A DNA stretch of 64,000 nucleotides, from contig NZ_QUNI01000011.1 of the NCBI RefSeq assembly GCF_003385115.1, positions 112,308 to 176,307 on the forward strand. The letters are read 5' to 3'. Shown piece after piece: positions 17,464 to 27,668 of this stretch. Below the pieces are notes generated by a model, which was not told the origin of the DNA, searched no databases, and was given only the letters and a program-made list of their open reading frames with translations. The DNA comes from Flavobacterium aquicola (GTDB taxonomy: Bacteria > Bacteroidota > Bacteroidia > Flavobacteriales > Flavobacteriaceae). The first letter of the stretch is position 1, and the number at the start of each line of letters is the position of its first letter. The position numbers and the translations under genes are program-made.

Positions 17464-19281
17464 ATGTCTTTAACAAAAAAAACAATCGTTTTAATCTTTT
17501 TGTGCTTTTGCATTCAAAGCAATTACGCTCAGACGGCTCAGAAAAAAAAGGATAGCACGGAAGAAGTATACGCCAAAATCCGGAACTATTCAAAAAAAAA
17601 TAATTTTACAAAAACACTTCATAAACTTTTCTTTAAATCCAGAAAACCAAAGAAAAAAGCAGATTTGTTAGTACAAAATGACACAATAAACTACGATGGA
17701 AAAATCATCAGAAAAATAAATATTGTAACTTTGGATCCTTTCGGACACTCAGTTGCAGATACCACTGCAATACCAAAATTTTGGGGAGAAAGAGCCGGAA
17801 ACAGACTGCATTTAAAAACAAAAAAAATTGCAATTTATAATTTATTGCTCATTGCAAAAAATACTCCTTATAATGATTTTAAAACTCAGGAATCGGAACG
17901 TATCATTCGTTCTCAAAAATATATCAGCGCCGTAAGAATATCAAAGGAATTAGCTGGCAAAAACGCTGACTCTGTAGATGTCACCATTCGTGTTTTAGAT
18001 TCCTGGAGTACGATTCCTCGCTTTTCCATATCAGCTGATAAGGTTTCTGTCGGCGTAAAAGAAAAAGATTTCTTTGGGACCGGCCAGCAGCTTGATTACC
18101 GTTTTACAAATCGTTTTGATGATGGCCAGAATGGTAACGAAGTGACCTATTCTGTTCCAAATATTAAAAACTCTTTCATAAGCACGGTATTACATTATAA
18201 AATGGATGTAGATGAAAATTATTCTAAAAGTATCGATGTTGAACGCGCTTTTTATTCTCCGTTAACAAAATGGGCAGGCGGTATATTTGTCGGACAAGAA
18301 TTTAGAAGAGATACTTTACAGGCACCCGATTTATCCTATAGCTCCCAAAATTTTAAATATAATTCTCAAGATTTTTGGGGAGGAAAATCAGTTAAAATAT
18401 TTAAAGACGAAAAAAGTGAAATAACAAATCTGATTGTTACAGGCCGTTTTTTAAATGTCGACTATATAGAAAGCCCCACTGATGTGTATGATCCAAACCA
18501 ATTTTATTCTGATGAAAAACTCTTTTTAAGCGGCGTTGGAATCAATAAGCGTAAATTTATAAAAGATAGTTATATTTTTAGAAACGGAATGACTGAAGAT
18601 GTTCCAATTGGTAAAATTTATGGATTAACATGCGGTTATCAGTACAAAAATACTGCTTGGAGACCTTATTTAGGCGGTCAGTTTTCTTTTGGAAATTATT
18701 ACAGGCTGGGTTTCTTAAGCATGAATTTTGAAGCAGGAACTTTTTTTCAGAAATCTAAAACGTATCAATCGTCATTTCTATTTGAAGCCAATTATTTTAC
18801 AAAACTGCATAGTATCGGGAATTGGAAACTGCGTCAATTTGTTAACCCAAAAGTAGTTATAGGCATTAATCACGAAGATATTATTGGTGATAAACTTACT
18901 ATAAACGAAGAATATGGTTTAGCAGGTTTTAACGCTGCGGTATACGGAACAAATAAAATGATTTTATCACTGCAGACACAGACGTATGCTCCAAACGCCG
19001 TTTGGGGATTTCGCCTAAATCCTTTTTTTAATTATTCAATTGCTGTATTGGGAGACGCAAATAATTCTATGACTAGAAATAAAGCGTATTCCAAATTAAC
19101 TATCGGACTGCTAATCAGCAATGATTACTTGGTATTTAGCTCTTTCCAGTTATCATTTTCTTATTATCCAAATATTCCTTTGCAGGGAAACAATGTCATT
19201 AAAACAAATACTTTTGAAACTTCAGATTATGGCCTGCAAAGTTTTGAATTGGCTAAGCCTAGAATCGTTGAATACAACTAG
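17464..19281 (+). CDS. Outer-membrane beta-barrel protein with POTRA-like N-terminus
   Basis: This 605-residue exported protein has a signal peptide at about residues 1-23 (NYAQ), a Lys-rich stretch (about 45-68), then a region that reads like one or two POTRA modules. These carry IIRKINIVTLDPFG, TPYNDFKTQESERIIRSQKYI and SVDVTIRVLDSWST. A long amphipathic beta barrel follows from about 200, ending in an aromatic-rich strand. This resembles the BamA/TamA (Omp85) architecture, though shorter and divergent. It may insert or export envelope proteins. I do not recognise a specific name. Confidence 0.6.
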   Translation: MSLTKKTIVLIFLCFCIQSNYAQTAQKKKDSTEEVYAKIRNYSKKNNFTKTLHKLFFKSRKPKKKADLLVQNDTINYDGKIIRKINIVTLDPFGHSVADTTAIPKFWGERAGNRLHLKTKKIAIYNLLLIAKNTPYNDFKTQESERIIRSQKYISAVRISKELAGKNADSVDVTIRVLDSWSTIPRFSISADKVSVGVKEKDFFGTGQQLDYRFTNRFDDGQNGNEVTYSVPNIKNSFISTVLHYKMDVDENYSKSIDVERAFYSPLTKWAGGIFVGQEFRRDTLQAPDLSYSSQNFKYNSQDFWGGKSVKIFKDEKSEITNLIVTGRFLNVDYIESPTDVYDPNQFYSDEKLFLSGVGINKRKFIKDSYIFRNGMTEDVPIGKIYGLTCGYQYKNTAWRPYLGGQFSFGNYYRLGFLSMNFEAGTFFQKSKTYQSSFLFEANYFTKLHSIGNWKLRQFVNPKVVIGINHEDIIGDKLTINEEYGLAGFNAAVYGTNKMILSLQTQTYAPNAVWGFRLNPFFNYSIAVLGDANNSMTRNKAYSKLTIGLLISNDYLVFSSFQLSFSYYPNIPLQGNNVIKTNTFETSDYGLQSFELAKPRIVEYN

Positions 19282-19322
19282 TTCTTCAAAGTTTATTTTT
19301 GATTTCACTTAAATAAAAACTC

Positions 19323-20276
19323 TTATAAACTTTTCTCCAGCCACTCAAAAATAGTTTTAAATACTAAATTCCTGATGGGGAGTTTTGACAAAACCAAATC
19401 ATGCATAGCTGACTTAAAACCAACTACTTCTTTAGAGGGCGAGTCAATTAATTTGGACTTTTCTATAATATCTTTCACATTCAAAATAGCATCACCTTCA
19501 AACATTTCCTCACTCCATTTTGAAGGATAAACGGAACGCTCGGAATGAAGTATTAAAATTGGTTTATTTATAGAAATCCCTCTTGAAATTAGCAAATGGC
19601 CTTCATGTATAGCATTTATCCATCCTGCATTTATAGAGGGAGCTGTGTGTGGTTTCCATTGTAAATTATAATCCCACTCACCATAATCACTTGTGTGAAG
19701 GCTTTTGCCGTAAAACTTTGAAAAACCAATTGGCAATGCCAAATTAGGATTTTGTCTTCCTAAAAAGGAAAGAATAGGAATTACGGTTTTCTTTTGAATC
19801 CAAGGTACATTAAAGTCATAAAAAGGACTATTGCAGATTAATGCATCAAAAAGCGGAAACTGTTTTCGAACGGCCGCGTATAATGTTATAATGAGACCGC
19901 CGGTAGAATGTCCAAAAAGAACTACTTGTGTATTACCTTCATCTCTAATCACATGCAGCGCTTGGTCAATATCTTCATAATATTCTGACAAATGCTTTGC
20001 GTTATTTGGCTTTTGATTTCGTAAAATAGACCGTCCATATTTTCTTAAATCCAAAGCATAAAAATTATAGCCTTTCTTCAAGAATTCTTCGGCAGCCGTT
20101 TCTTGAAAAAAATAATCATTAAAACCATGAATATATAAAATACACTTAGCTGACTTTATTTTGGTGGATTTTCTAATCAGTGTAATTACAACATTCCCTT
20201 CATAATCATCTTGCTGTGTAATTACTGCTTGTTTAAAACCATTTTTTAAAACATCCTCTTTGTAATATACTTTCAT
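19323..20276 (-). CDS. Serine hydrolase of the monoacylglycerol-lipase/S33 type
   Basis: This 317-residue alpha/beta hydrolase has the HG oxyanion-hole motif in YIHGFNDYFF (about 48-57). The nucleophile elbow is GHSTGG (Ser124). A late His lies in SAMHDLVLS, preceded by an acidic residue region around ILHSERSVYPSKW. No signal peptide is seen, so it is cytoplasmic. Sequence order matches the lysophospholipase/monoacylglycerol lipase (Hydrolase_4) branch. The physiological ester is unknown. It is a single gene converging with the outer-membrane protein gene. Confidence 0.8.
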   Translation of the reverse strand: MKVYYKEDVLKNGFKQAVITQQDDYEGNVVITLIRKSTKIKSAKCILYIHGFNDYFFQETAAEEFLKKGYNFYALDLRKYGRSILRNQKPNNAKHLSEYYEDIDQALHVIRDEGNTQVVLFGHSTGGLIITLYAAVRKQFPLFDALICNSPFYDFNVPWIQKKTVIPILSFLGRQNPNLALPIGFSKFYGKSLHTSDYGEWDYNLQWKPHTAPSINAGWINAIHEGHLLISRGISINKPILILHSERSVYPSKWSEEMFEGDAILNVKDIIEKSKLIDSPSKEVVGFKSAMHDLVLSKLPIRNLVFKTIFEWLEKSL

Positions 20277-20559
20277 TGCAGCCAGTTTAAATTGTAGAAA
20301 AGGGGGAAATTGATTCTAAAAATTCAAGTAACCATGTTCTCAAATTTAGCATTCTATTTTAATTAATTAACATAAAAAAGCACAATTTTTTATTGATTTT
20401 CTAAATATAAAAACGAATACGATTACAGCTAGGCTGGCGAAATTTTAAAATATTAACATAACTTTCAGAATTACACACAAATATTCCCATTATTTAATTA
20501 GTATTTTTGGACTTGAACTAATCTATCCGTTTACTTAGAAAATTTATAAAACCTGTTAT
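20277..20559. other. Divergent intergenic region upstream of the PIG-L operon
   Basis: This is an AT-rich gap between two divergent genes. A TAnnTTTG match (TATTTTTG, 20502-20509) precedes the PIG-L gene by about 50 bases. I see no other ORF, repeat or hairpin worth calling. Confidence 0.4.
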
Positions 20560-23091
20560 ATGCGAAAGCTTTTTTTTAAATCATTTTTGCTCTTTTTCCT
20601 TTCTGTACAAATAACAAATGCCCAAAAACCGCAAAAACCAAGTTCAGCAGCAATATATAATCAGATTCAAAAACTTAATTTTCTAGGCTCAGTACTCTAT
20701 ATCGCCGCTCATCCCGATGATGAAAATACTCGCTTAATTTCCTATATGGCCAATAATGTTCATGCCAGAACTGGTTATCTATCCTTAACAAGAGGCGATG
20801 GCGGCCAAAATTTAATTGGACCGCAATTGAGAGAGCTATTAGGTGTCATCCGAACACAGGAACTTCTTGAAGCCAGAAAAATTGATGGCGGAGAACAGTT
20901 TTTTTCCAGAGCCAATGATTTTGGCTATTCTAAAAATCCAGATGAAACGCTGCAGATTTGGGATAAAGAAAAAGTATTGGCCGACTTAGTTTGGGTAATT
21001 AGAAAATTTCAGCCAGATGTAATCATTAATAGGTTTGATCATAGATCGCCAGGCACCACGCACGGTCATCATACATCATCTGCTATGCTGAGCATGGAAG
21101 GATTTGATTTAGCTAATAATCCTAAAGCGTATCCAGAGCAGTTACAATTAGAACATCCATGGCAGCCAAAAAGAGTTTTTTTTAATACCTCTTGGTGGTT
21201 TTATGGCAGTAAAGAAAAATTTGATGCAGCAAATAAAACCAATTTATTATCTATTCAGACAGGCGTTTATTACCCTGTTTTAGGAAATTCAAATCAAGAA
21301 ATAGCTGCATTAAGCCGCAGCAGTCATAAGTCTCAGGGATTTGGAAGTACAGGATCCCGTGGTGAAGACACTGAATATCTGGAATATCTAAAAGGTGAGC
21401 CTTTACAAAATAAAGCCTCCATTTTTGAAGGAATTGATACCAGCTGGAATCGAGTAAAAGGCGGAAAACCTATTGGTGAATTGATCAGCACTATTGCCGC
21501 TCAATATGATTTTAAGAATCCATCTGCCAGCATTGCTGATTTAGTTAAAGCGTATGGAATGATTCAAGCATTAAATGAAACTCATTGGAAAGCAATAAAA
21601 TCCGAAGAAATAAAAAAAATAATTGCTGACTGTTCCGGTCTATTTTTAGAAGCGGTTTCTAACACTCAGGAAACAACTCCTGGAAGTGTTGTAAAACTTA
21701 ATCTAGAAGCTATAAACCGAAGCCCAGTAGACATGCAATTATTAAGCGTCACTGCTCTGCCAGAACAAAAAACTACGGTTTTGAATATTAATTTAAAAAA
21801 TAATATTCTCCAAAACAATGCTCTGGATCTGCAATTACCGCAATCTATCAATTATACGCAGCCGTATTGGCTAAAAGAAAAAGGAACTGTCGGTCTTTAC
21901 ACCGTTGAAGATCAAAAAAACATTGGGATTCCAGATATTATTAGAGAAGTAAAAGTAATTTTTAATGTAAAAATTAATAATGTCGAAATCCCTTTTGAGC
22001 GTACTGTAGTTTACAAATACAATGATGGCGTAAAAGGAGAAATGTATAATTTCTTAGATATTGTTCCCGAAATAACTAGTACTATTCAAGATAAAGTATT
22101 GCTTTTTCCAAATACACAGCCAAAATATGTGGGCATAACTTTAAAATCTGGAAAAGATGCTGTCAAAGGAAATTTAAAGCTGGATTTACCAAAAGACTGG
22201 AAAATATCACCTGAAACAATTCCTTTTCAGCTTGACAAAAAAGGAATGGAGCAAACGTTTTATTTTGAAGTTACGCCGCCTGCACAAGTGAGTGAAGCTG
22301 TTGCTAAAAGCATCGCTGTAATCGACAATGTTTCTTATGACAAAGAACAGATTATCATTAATTATGATCACATTACAAAACAACAAGTTCTAAAAACCGC
22401 CGAAGTAAAATGCATTCGAACTGATTTGAAAACCAATCATGAAAAAATTGCCTATATTATGGGAGCTGGTGATGAAGTACCTCAGAGTTTAACACAAATG
22501 GGATACCATGTAACAATCATTAAACCAGAAGAAATAACTCCTGAAAAATTAGAATCATTTGATGTTGTTATGACAGGAATACGCGCCTACAACACTGTAA
22601 AATCATTGGCCTACAAACAGGATATTTTATTTGATTTTGTAAAAAACGGCAAAACAATGATCGTACAATACAATACCAATGGCGAATTAGTTACCTCAAA
22701 AATAGCTCCATATCCGCTAAAACTTTCTAATGACCGTGTAACCGAAGAAAATGCCGAAGTACGTTTTCTAGCGCCCAATCATCCCGTTTTGAATTACCCT
22801 AATACGATTACCCAAAATGATTTCAAAGGCTGGAAACAAGAGCAGGGATTATATTATCCAAAAGAATTTGACAAAGCCTTTACTCCTATTCTATCATCAA
22901 ATGATAAAGGAGAAAGTCCAAAAGATGGTGCTTTGCTGATTGCTCCTTATGGAAAAGGGAATTATATTTACACAGGATTAAGCTTTTTTAGAGAATTGCC
23001 GGAAGGTGTTCCCGGCGCTTATAAATTATTATCCAATTTAATTTCAATCAAATCATCGGTAAGTATTCCTAACCAAAAAATAAAACAATAA
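20560..23091 (+). CDS. PIG-L (LmbE-like) deacetylase with C-terminal GATase-like domain
   Basis: This 843-residue exported protein has a signal peptide at about residues 1-22 (TNAQ). The N-terminal PIG-L domain (about 40-290) carries the zinc-binding AAHPDDE motif, the RGDGGQN segment and a later HGHHTSSA histidine cluster. This family removes acetyl groups from N-acetylglucosamine-type substrates. The middle is beta-rich (about 370-600). The C-terminal part (about 620-830; YIMGAGDEVPQSL, FDVVMTGIRAYN) resembles a class I glutamine-amidotransferase-like or ThuA-like fold. It is the first gene of an operon with a tiny membrane protein and a sodium symporter, which suggests uptake or processing of an amino-sugar derivative. 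Confidence 0.82.
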   Translation: MRKLFFKSFLLFFLSVQITNAQKPQKPSSAAIYNQIQKLNFLGSVLYIAAHPDDENTRLISYMANNVHARTGYLSLTRGDGGQNLIGPQLRELLGVIRTQELLEARKIDGGEQFFSRANDFGYSKNPDETLQIWDKEKVLADLVWVIRKFQPDVIINRFDHRSPGTTHGHHTSSAMLSMEGFDLANNPKAYPEQLQLEHPWQPKRVFFNTSWWFYGSKEKFDAANKTNLLSIQTGVYYPVLGNSNQEIAALSRSSHKSQGFGSTGSRGEDTEYLEYLKGEPLQNKASIFEGIDTSWNRVKGGKPIGELISTIAAQYDFKNPSASIADLVKAYGMIQALNETHWKAIKSEEIKKIIADCSGLFLEAVSNTQETTPGSVVKLNLEAINRSPVDMQLLSVTALPEQKTTVLNINLKNNILQNNALDLQLPQSINYTQPYWLKEKGTVGLYTVEDQKNIGIPDIIREVKVIFNVKINNVEIPFERTVVYKYNDGVKGEMYNFLDIVPEITSTIQDKVLLFPNTQPKYVGITLKSGKDAVKGNLKLDLPKDWKISPETIPFQLDKKGMEQTFYFEVTPPAQVSEAVAKSIAVIDNVSYDKEQIIINYDHITKQQVLKTAEVKCIRTDLKTNHEKIAYIMGAGDEVPQSLTQMGYHVTIIKPEEITPEKLESFDVVMTGIRAYNTVKSLAYKQDILFDFVKNGKTMIVQYNTNGELVTSKIAPYPLKLSNDRVTEENAEVRFLAPNHPVLNYPNTITQNDFKGWKQEQGLYYPKEFDKAFTPILSSNDKGESPKDGALLIAPYGKGNYIYTGLSFFRELPEGVPGAYKLLSNLISIKSSVSIPNQKIKQ

Positions 23092-23092
23092 T

Positions 23093-23200
23093 ATGGACTT
23101 GAAGAATCCTAAAATTTGGTCAAAAAGCTACACATTAGTTCTGATTGCCAATGCCTTGTTTATCATTATTTTCTATTTAATTATGAAATTATACTCTTAA
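23093..23200 (+). CDS. 35-residue single-span membrane protein
   Basis: This short ORF lies between the PIG-L gene (1-base gap) and the symporter gene (3-base gap), so the three are almost certainly co-translated. The product has a polar N-terminus (MDLKNPKIWSKSY) and then one hydrophobic helix (about residues 14-31) ending LYS. It looks like a small accessory subunit or stabiliser of the symporter. The tight spacing on both sides and the clean TM profile are the evidence. I know no named family for it. Confidence 0.7.
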   Translation: MDLKNPKIWSKSYTLVLIANALFIIIFYLIMKLYS

Positions 23201-23203
23201 GCT

Positions 23204-24937
23204 ATGCAATTATTTGACTGGATTGTACTGATAATAACACTATTATTTATCGTAATTTATGGTGCTTGGAAAACACGGGGCAGCAAGAATGTTGAAGATT
23301 ATATTCTGGGCAGCAATGAAACTCCGTGGTTTACTGTCGGGCTTTCGGTGATGGCAACTCAGGCGAGTGCTATTACTTTCCTTTCAACACCAGGACAAGC
23401 CTATCATGACGGAATGGGATTTGTACAGTTTTACTTTGGATTACCTATTGCCATGGTTGTAATCTGCGTCACTTTTATTCCAATTTATCATAAATACAAA
23501 GTATATACTGCTTACGAATATTTAGAAAAAAGATTTGACCTCAAAACGCGTTCATTAGCTGCTATTTTATTTTTGGTTCAGAGAGGACTTGGAACCGGAA
23601 TTACTATTTATGCGCCTTCTATCATTTTATCAGCATTACTTGGCTGGGATCTTACGTATATGAATATCATTATTGGTATTTTGGTTATTATTTATACTTT
23701 TTCGGGAGGAACCAAAGCGGTAAACGTTACTCAAAAACAGCAGATGTTTGTGATTTTGTCCGGAATGGTGATTACATTCTTTCTTATTCTAGATTATCTG
23801 CCAAATGATATGACTTTTGACAACGCACTGCATATTGCTGGTGCTAATCAAAAAATGAATATTGTAAATTTTTCCTTTGATCTTGATGAAAAATATACTT
23901 TTTGGAGCGGTATTACCGGCGGTTTTTTTCTGGCACTGGCCTATTTTGGCACAGATCAATCACAAGTAGGGCGCTATCTCTCAGGAAAATCTGTTCGCGA
24001 AAGCCAAATGGGGTTAATTATGAACGGGCTTTTGAAAGTGCCTATGCAGTTTTTGATATTGCTTACCGGCGTAATGGTTTTTGTGTTTTTTCAATTCAAC
24101 GGAACTCCTTTAAATTTCAATCCAAACAATAAGGTTACTGTTGAAAACTCAAAATACAGACAAGAATACCAAAAACTGCAAAAGGATTTAGATAAACTAT
24201 CCGAAGATGAAAAAGTAGTCAATTTACTATATATCGACCAGCTAAATCAAGATTTTGACAATCCTACCCTTCGAAAAGAATTAGTGGATTTGGCTTTAAA
24301 AGAAAAAGAGCTAAGAGCACAAGCCCGTGAAATTATTTCTAAAGCAGATAATAAAGCAGAAACAAACGATAAGGATTATGTTTTTTTCTATTTTATTCTG
24401 CATTATTTACCAAAAGGACTTATAGGTTTGTTACTGGCGGTAATAATCTCGGCCGCTATGTCATCGACAGCTTCTGGTCTTAATGCATTAGCTTCTACAA
24501 CTGCTATTGATATTTATAAACGTAATATTAAAGTAGAAAAAAGTGAAAAACATTACCTAAATGTATCTAAGTTATTCACGCTTATGTGGGGAATTATAGC
24601 CATAGGATTTGCCTGTATTGCAACCCTTTTTGAGAACTTAATTCAGCTCGTAAACATTATTGGTTCTATTTTTTATGGCACAGTTTTAGGAATTTTTCTT
24701 GTTGGTTTTTACATTAAAAAAATAGGCGGAAAATCCATCTTTTACAGTGCTGTAATCAGTCAGACAGCGATTTTTGTGATATACTATTTTACTAACTTAA
24801 TATACCCAAGCGGGTCAGAAAAACTTGGATATTTGTGGCTTAATTTTATTGGAGCATTACTCACTATCGTCTTGTCATATCTGTTTCAAACGACAATATT
24901 TAAGGATGAAGAACAAAATGAATTACAAGTAAACTAA
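23204..24937 (+). CDS. Sodium:solute symporter family (SSS) transporter
   Basis: This 577-residue transporter has about 13-14 membrane helices with the SSS family order. An early ILGSNETPWFTVGLSVMATQ segment is followed by SAITFLSTPGQ, FSGGTKAVNVTQKQQ and AAMSSTASGLNALASTTAIDIYK. A charged cytoplasmic insertion (about residues 310-385) separates helices 8 and 9. The family couples Na+ entry to uptake of sugars, sialic acid or other organic solutes. Because it shares an operon with a PIG-L deacetylase, an amino-sugar or glycoside substrate is plausible; the sequence alone does not decide this. Confidence 0.88.
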   Translation: MQLFDWIVLIITLLFIVIYGAWKTRGSKNVEDYILGSNETPWFTVGLSVMATQASAITFLSTPGQAYHDGMGFVQFYFGLPIAMVVICVTFIPIYHKYKVYTAYEYLEKRFDLKTRSLAAILFLVQRGLGTGITIYAPSIILSALLGWDLTYMNIIIGILVIIYTFSGGTKAVNVTQKQQMFVILSGMVITFFLILDYLPNDMTFDNALHIAGANQKMNIVNFSFDLDEKYTFWSGITGGFFLALAYFGTDQSQVGRYLSGKSVRESQMGLIMNGLLKVPMQFLILLTGVMVFVFFQFNGTPLNFNPNNKVTVENSKYRQEYQKLQKDLDKLSEDEKVVNLLYIDQLNQDFDNPTLRKELVDLALKEKELRAQAREIISKADNKAETNDKDYVFFYFILHYLPKGLIGLLLAVIISAAMSSTASGLNALASTTAIDIYKRNIKVEKSEKHYLNVSKLFTLMWGIIAIGFACIATLFENLIQLVNIIGSIFYGTVLGIFLVGFYIKKIGGKSIFYSAVISQTAIFVIYYFTNLIYPSGSEKLGYLWLNFIGALLTIVLSYLFQTTIFKDEEQNELQVN

Positions 24938-25108
24938 TGAAAACTGACGGTTCTTTTGCTAACAATAAACTTTGCATGTACCTATATCAAATGAAAATCG
25001 AAAATTAGTGCGTTTTGAATTATATGATAGTGAAATTCTACCATTTACCTTCTTTAAAACTAGAAAAATTTAAATGACACTTATAAAGACTTTCTTGTTT
25101 TTATAAAT

Positions 25109-25873
25109 CTATATACTTATTAATCCCATGACAAAGGCTGTTCTTAAAGCTTCTGTCGTGTTAGCAACCTGCATTTTTTGAATTATATTCTGTCTGTGAC
25201 GGCGAACTGTGTAAACAGAAATATTCAAAATAGCAGCAATTTGATCACTATTGCTTCCCTTTGCAACAAATTTCAAAATTTCCAATTCCCTTTTTGAAAG
25301 AAGTGTTTGTACATAAGGTTTATATTTTTCTGCTGTTATGGTTTCTCCTGTCTGAATGTTTACAATTTTACCATCGATACCGGTTCTAAATTCTAGATTA
25401 GCTGATGGAGCATACAAACACAGGGCAACTAAAATACTTCCATTAGGCGATTTTTTGAGGTACATGGTTCGATGATTAATATAATTTTCTCCATTTAACG
25501 TTCGCAGACGGCTAAAAGTACTGTAATTACGATATTCCTCTTCGGGCAGATTTTTAAGGTATTGAAAAAAATGAAGTTCCAAAGCATGCCGTTCAGTCAC
25601 ATCATCCGAATGCAGTTTATTGAATATACAGTCTTCAAAAGCTGAATCGATAAACAAATCCTCTGACGGAAGTCCAAAAAATTTACCAAAATTGCCAGCA
25701 TAAATATAACTGCAGTCAGCCTGAAAATCTGAAAGTACGGCTACACACTGCTCAATAGAAACATAGGAAGCAGCCAGCTTTTTATAATCTTCTATATCCT
25801 GCGTTTCTCCATCTAAAAATGTCTGCTTTAACAATGTGGAAGTTAATTGATCTTCTATAGAAATATTGGTCAT
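25109..25873 (-). CDS. LuxR-type transcriptional regulator with PAS-like sensor region
   Basis: This 254-residue protein has a C-terminal LuxR/FixJ helix-turn-helix (about residues 190-250). The conserved segments are LSKRELEILKFVAKG, SNSDQIAAILNISVYTVRRH and QNIIQKMQVANTTEA. The N-terminal 180 residues are not a receiver domain; they read like a PAS-like sensory fold of the type common in Bacteroidota (YIYAGNFGKFFGL, then a beta-rich stretch). The signal is unknown. It diverges from the DUF1349 lipoprotein gene 103 bases away, which is a candidate target. Confidence 0.8.
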   Translation of the reverse strand: MTNISIEDQLTSTLLKQTFLDGETQDIEDYKKLAASYVSIEQCVAVLSDFQADCSYIYAGNFGKFFGLPSEDLFIDSAFEDCIFNKLHSDDVTERHALELHFFQYLKNLPEEEYRNYSTFSRLRTLNGENYINHRTMYLKKSPNGSILVALCLYAPSANLEFRTGIDGKIVNIQTGETITAEKYKPYVQTLLSKRELEILKFVAKGSNSDQIAAILNISVYTVRRHRQNIIQKMQVANTTEALRTAFVMGLISI

Positions 25874-25976
25874 AACGGTTTTAAAAAAATGGTTAATTTT
25901 AGCTATTGCCGTTATTGGAAACGGAAAGTAAATTTGAAAACTAAAATATACTATTTATTCTTTAAACAAAAAATTT

Positions 25977-26729
25977 ATGAAATCTAAATTCCTAATCTAT
26001 TGCTGTATTTTCGAAATTATTTTACTGTCTGGCTGCAACAATAGCAGCAAAGAAAACAATACTGCAGAAAGCATTACTTCTAAAACAAAAGATTCTGCGA
26101 TTGTCCGCGGAATTCCATGTGATATCAAACTAGACCGTATTCATTTTACCAAAGCAATTAATGGTGCAGATACACTGGCAAAACCAGATACAAAAGGAAA
26201 TATCCTTTTTCATGTGGGAGAGAAAAAGGACTATTTCTCAGATCCAAATAATAAACTGTCAAATAATACCGCTCCAATCCTTTTGTCTAAACTCGATAAC
26301 ACAAAACCATTTACACTAATAGCAAAAGTAAGTCCAGAGTTTACCGAAAGCGGGTTGTACAATGCTGGAGTATTATATTTGTACGCCAATGACAGTTTTT
26401 ATCAAAAATTTTGTTTCGAACAGGATGAAAGAGGTAATCACAGAATTGTGACTGTGCGTACAATAGGAACTTCTGATGATAACAATCACGATGTCGTGCA
26501 GGGAAAAACAGTTTACATGAAAATTTCATCAGATACAAAAACGGTTGCAAGCTACTATTCCCTTGATAATAAAAACTGGCAGATGGTTCGTTTATACAAA
26601 AACAATTATCCTTCAGAAATCTGGACAGGAATCAGTGCCCAATGCCCTGTGGATAAAGGAACCACAAGTTATTTTGAAGACATTAGCCTCGAGCAGAAAA
26701 GTGTAACAGACTTTCGTTTAGGAATCTAA
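25977..26729 (+). CDS. DUF1349 family lipoprotein (concanavalin-like fold)
   Basis: This 250-residue protein has a lipoprotein signal peptide (lipobox LSGC, Cys about 20). It then has a jelly-roll domain of the DUF1349 type with conserved FTLIAKVSPEFTESGLYNAGVL, CFEQDERGNHRIVTV and YYSLDNKNWQMVR (residues about 90-235). Such domains bind or accompany carbohydrate processing in other proteins, but no activity is demonstrated for stand-alone members. It should be anchored to a membrane facing the periplasm or surface. A strong terminator follows. Confidence 0.8.
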   Translation: MKSKFLIYCCIFEIILLSGCNNSSKENNTAESITSKTKDSAIVRGIPCDIKLDRIHFTKAINGADTLAKPDTKGNILFHVGEKKDYFSDPNNKLSNNTAPILLSKLDNTKPFTLIAKVSPEFTESGLYNAGVLYLYANDSFYQKFCFEQDERGNHRIVTVRTIGTSDDNNHDVVQGKTVYMKISSDTKTVASYYSLDNKNWQMVRLYKNNYPSEIWTGISAQCPVDKGTTSYFEDISLEQKSVTDFRLGI

Positions 26730-26763
26730 AACGGTAGTATTCAGAATAATAACTTGGTGTAAT

Positions 26764-26805
26764 AAAAAATCCCGTATCGTTTTAGCAGACGATACGGGAT
26801 TTTTT
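26764..26805. terminator. Strong bidirectional terminator
   Basis: A perfect 16-bp stem (AAAAAATCCCGTATCG at 26764-26779 with CGATACGGGATTTTTT at 26790-26805) around a 10-base loop separates the converging DUF1349 and DUF2911 genes. Confidence 0.92.
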
Positions 26806-26822
26806 ATAAAAGAAATATAGAA

Positions 26823-27668
26823 TTATTTTTTACTCCAATCAGAGATACTTTCTCTGTTCATTTTTACATAATCCTGATTTTTAGCAGCTTCAGCAGCAGC
26901 AAGAGAAAGAGTTGCTGTTTCAATTGCTCCTTTTTTATCACCTGCTCTTGCCTGAATCAATGATTTTTGACGAGTGTACCAATATGGTTTTTCAGTACTC
27001 AATTCCATAGCTTTGTCCATATAATTCAATGCTTTTGCATTATCACCATTAGACTGATAAATGTATTGTGCAGCAGAAAAATAATCAGCAGATGTTGGTC
27101 CAGCTAATACTTTTTCAATATTTGCCAAAACCTCTTTTTGAGTAGGAACTATAAATTTCATAGAAACTGATGAGTTTTCCCAAGCCATATCTAAAGTCGC
27201 TGAGTCTAATGTAAGATTACCAATACCGATAGTAAAGGATTCAACTGGTTTAGACAATGCTTCTTCTTTTACAGTTGTTCTCAAAACAACATTCGCTTCA
27301 TTCCAAACTTCAGGATTTCCCCAATTGTTTATAGTCGAATAAAAAATTACCTCCCAGCTTTCAATTTTAGGAACCGTATACAAGGCGTATTTTCCTTTTG
27401 GCAGCGTTTTCCCGTCTATCACAACATCTTCGCTAAAAGAGATTATAGTATTTTCATTAGCTCCTGTTCTCCAAATTTTTCCAAAAGGAACCAAGTTGCC
27501 AAAAACAGCTCTTCCTCTAGCTGCAGGTCTGCAATATACTATTTCTACATCAGTCAGTCCTACAGTTTGGAACACTGTAGATTTAGGACTTGCCTGAGGT
27601 GTTTTTAACTGAGCTTCAGCAATTAAAGGTGCTACTATAAAAGCAAAAGCAATAAGAATCTTTTTCAT
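26823..27668 (-). CDS. DUF2911 family exported protein
   Basis: This 281-residue protein has a signal peptide (residues about 1-19, AEAQ). Next is the DUF2911 domain (about 25-170), with the conserved YCRPAARGRAVFGNLVPFG, WRTGANENT, LPKGKYALYTVP and WGNPEVWNEANVV segments. The C-terminal 100 residues form TPR-like helices (NGDNAKALNYMDKAMEL). The family is widespread in Bacteroidota and of unknown function. It is monocistronic. Confidence 0.88.
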   Translation of the reverse strand: MKKILIAFAFIVAPLIAEAQLKTPQASPKSTVFQTVGLTDVEIVYCRPAARGRAVFGNLVPFGKIWRTGANENTIISFSEDVVIDGKTLPKGKYALYTVPKIESWEVIFYSTINNWGNPEVWNEANVVLRTTVKEEALSKPVESFTIGIGNLTLDSATLDMAWENSSVSMKFIVPTQKEVLANIEKVLAGPTSADYFSAAQYIYQSNGDNAKALNYMDKAMELSTEKPYWYTRQKSLIQARAGDKKGAIETATLSLAAAEAAKNQDYVKMNRESISDWSKK

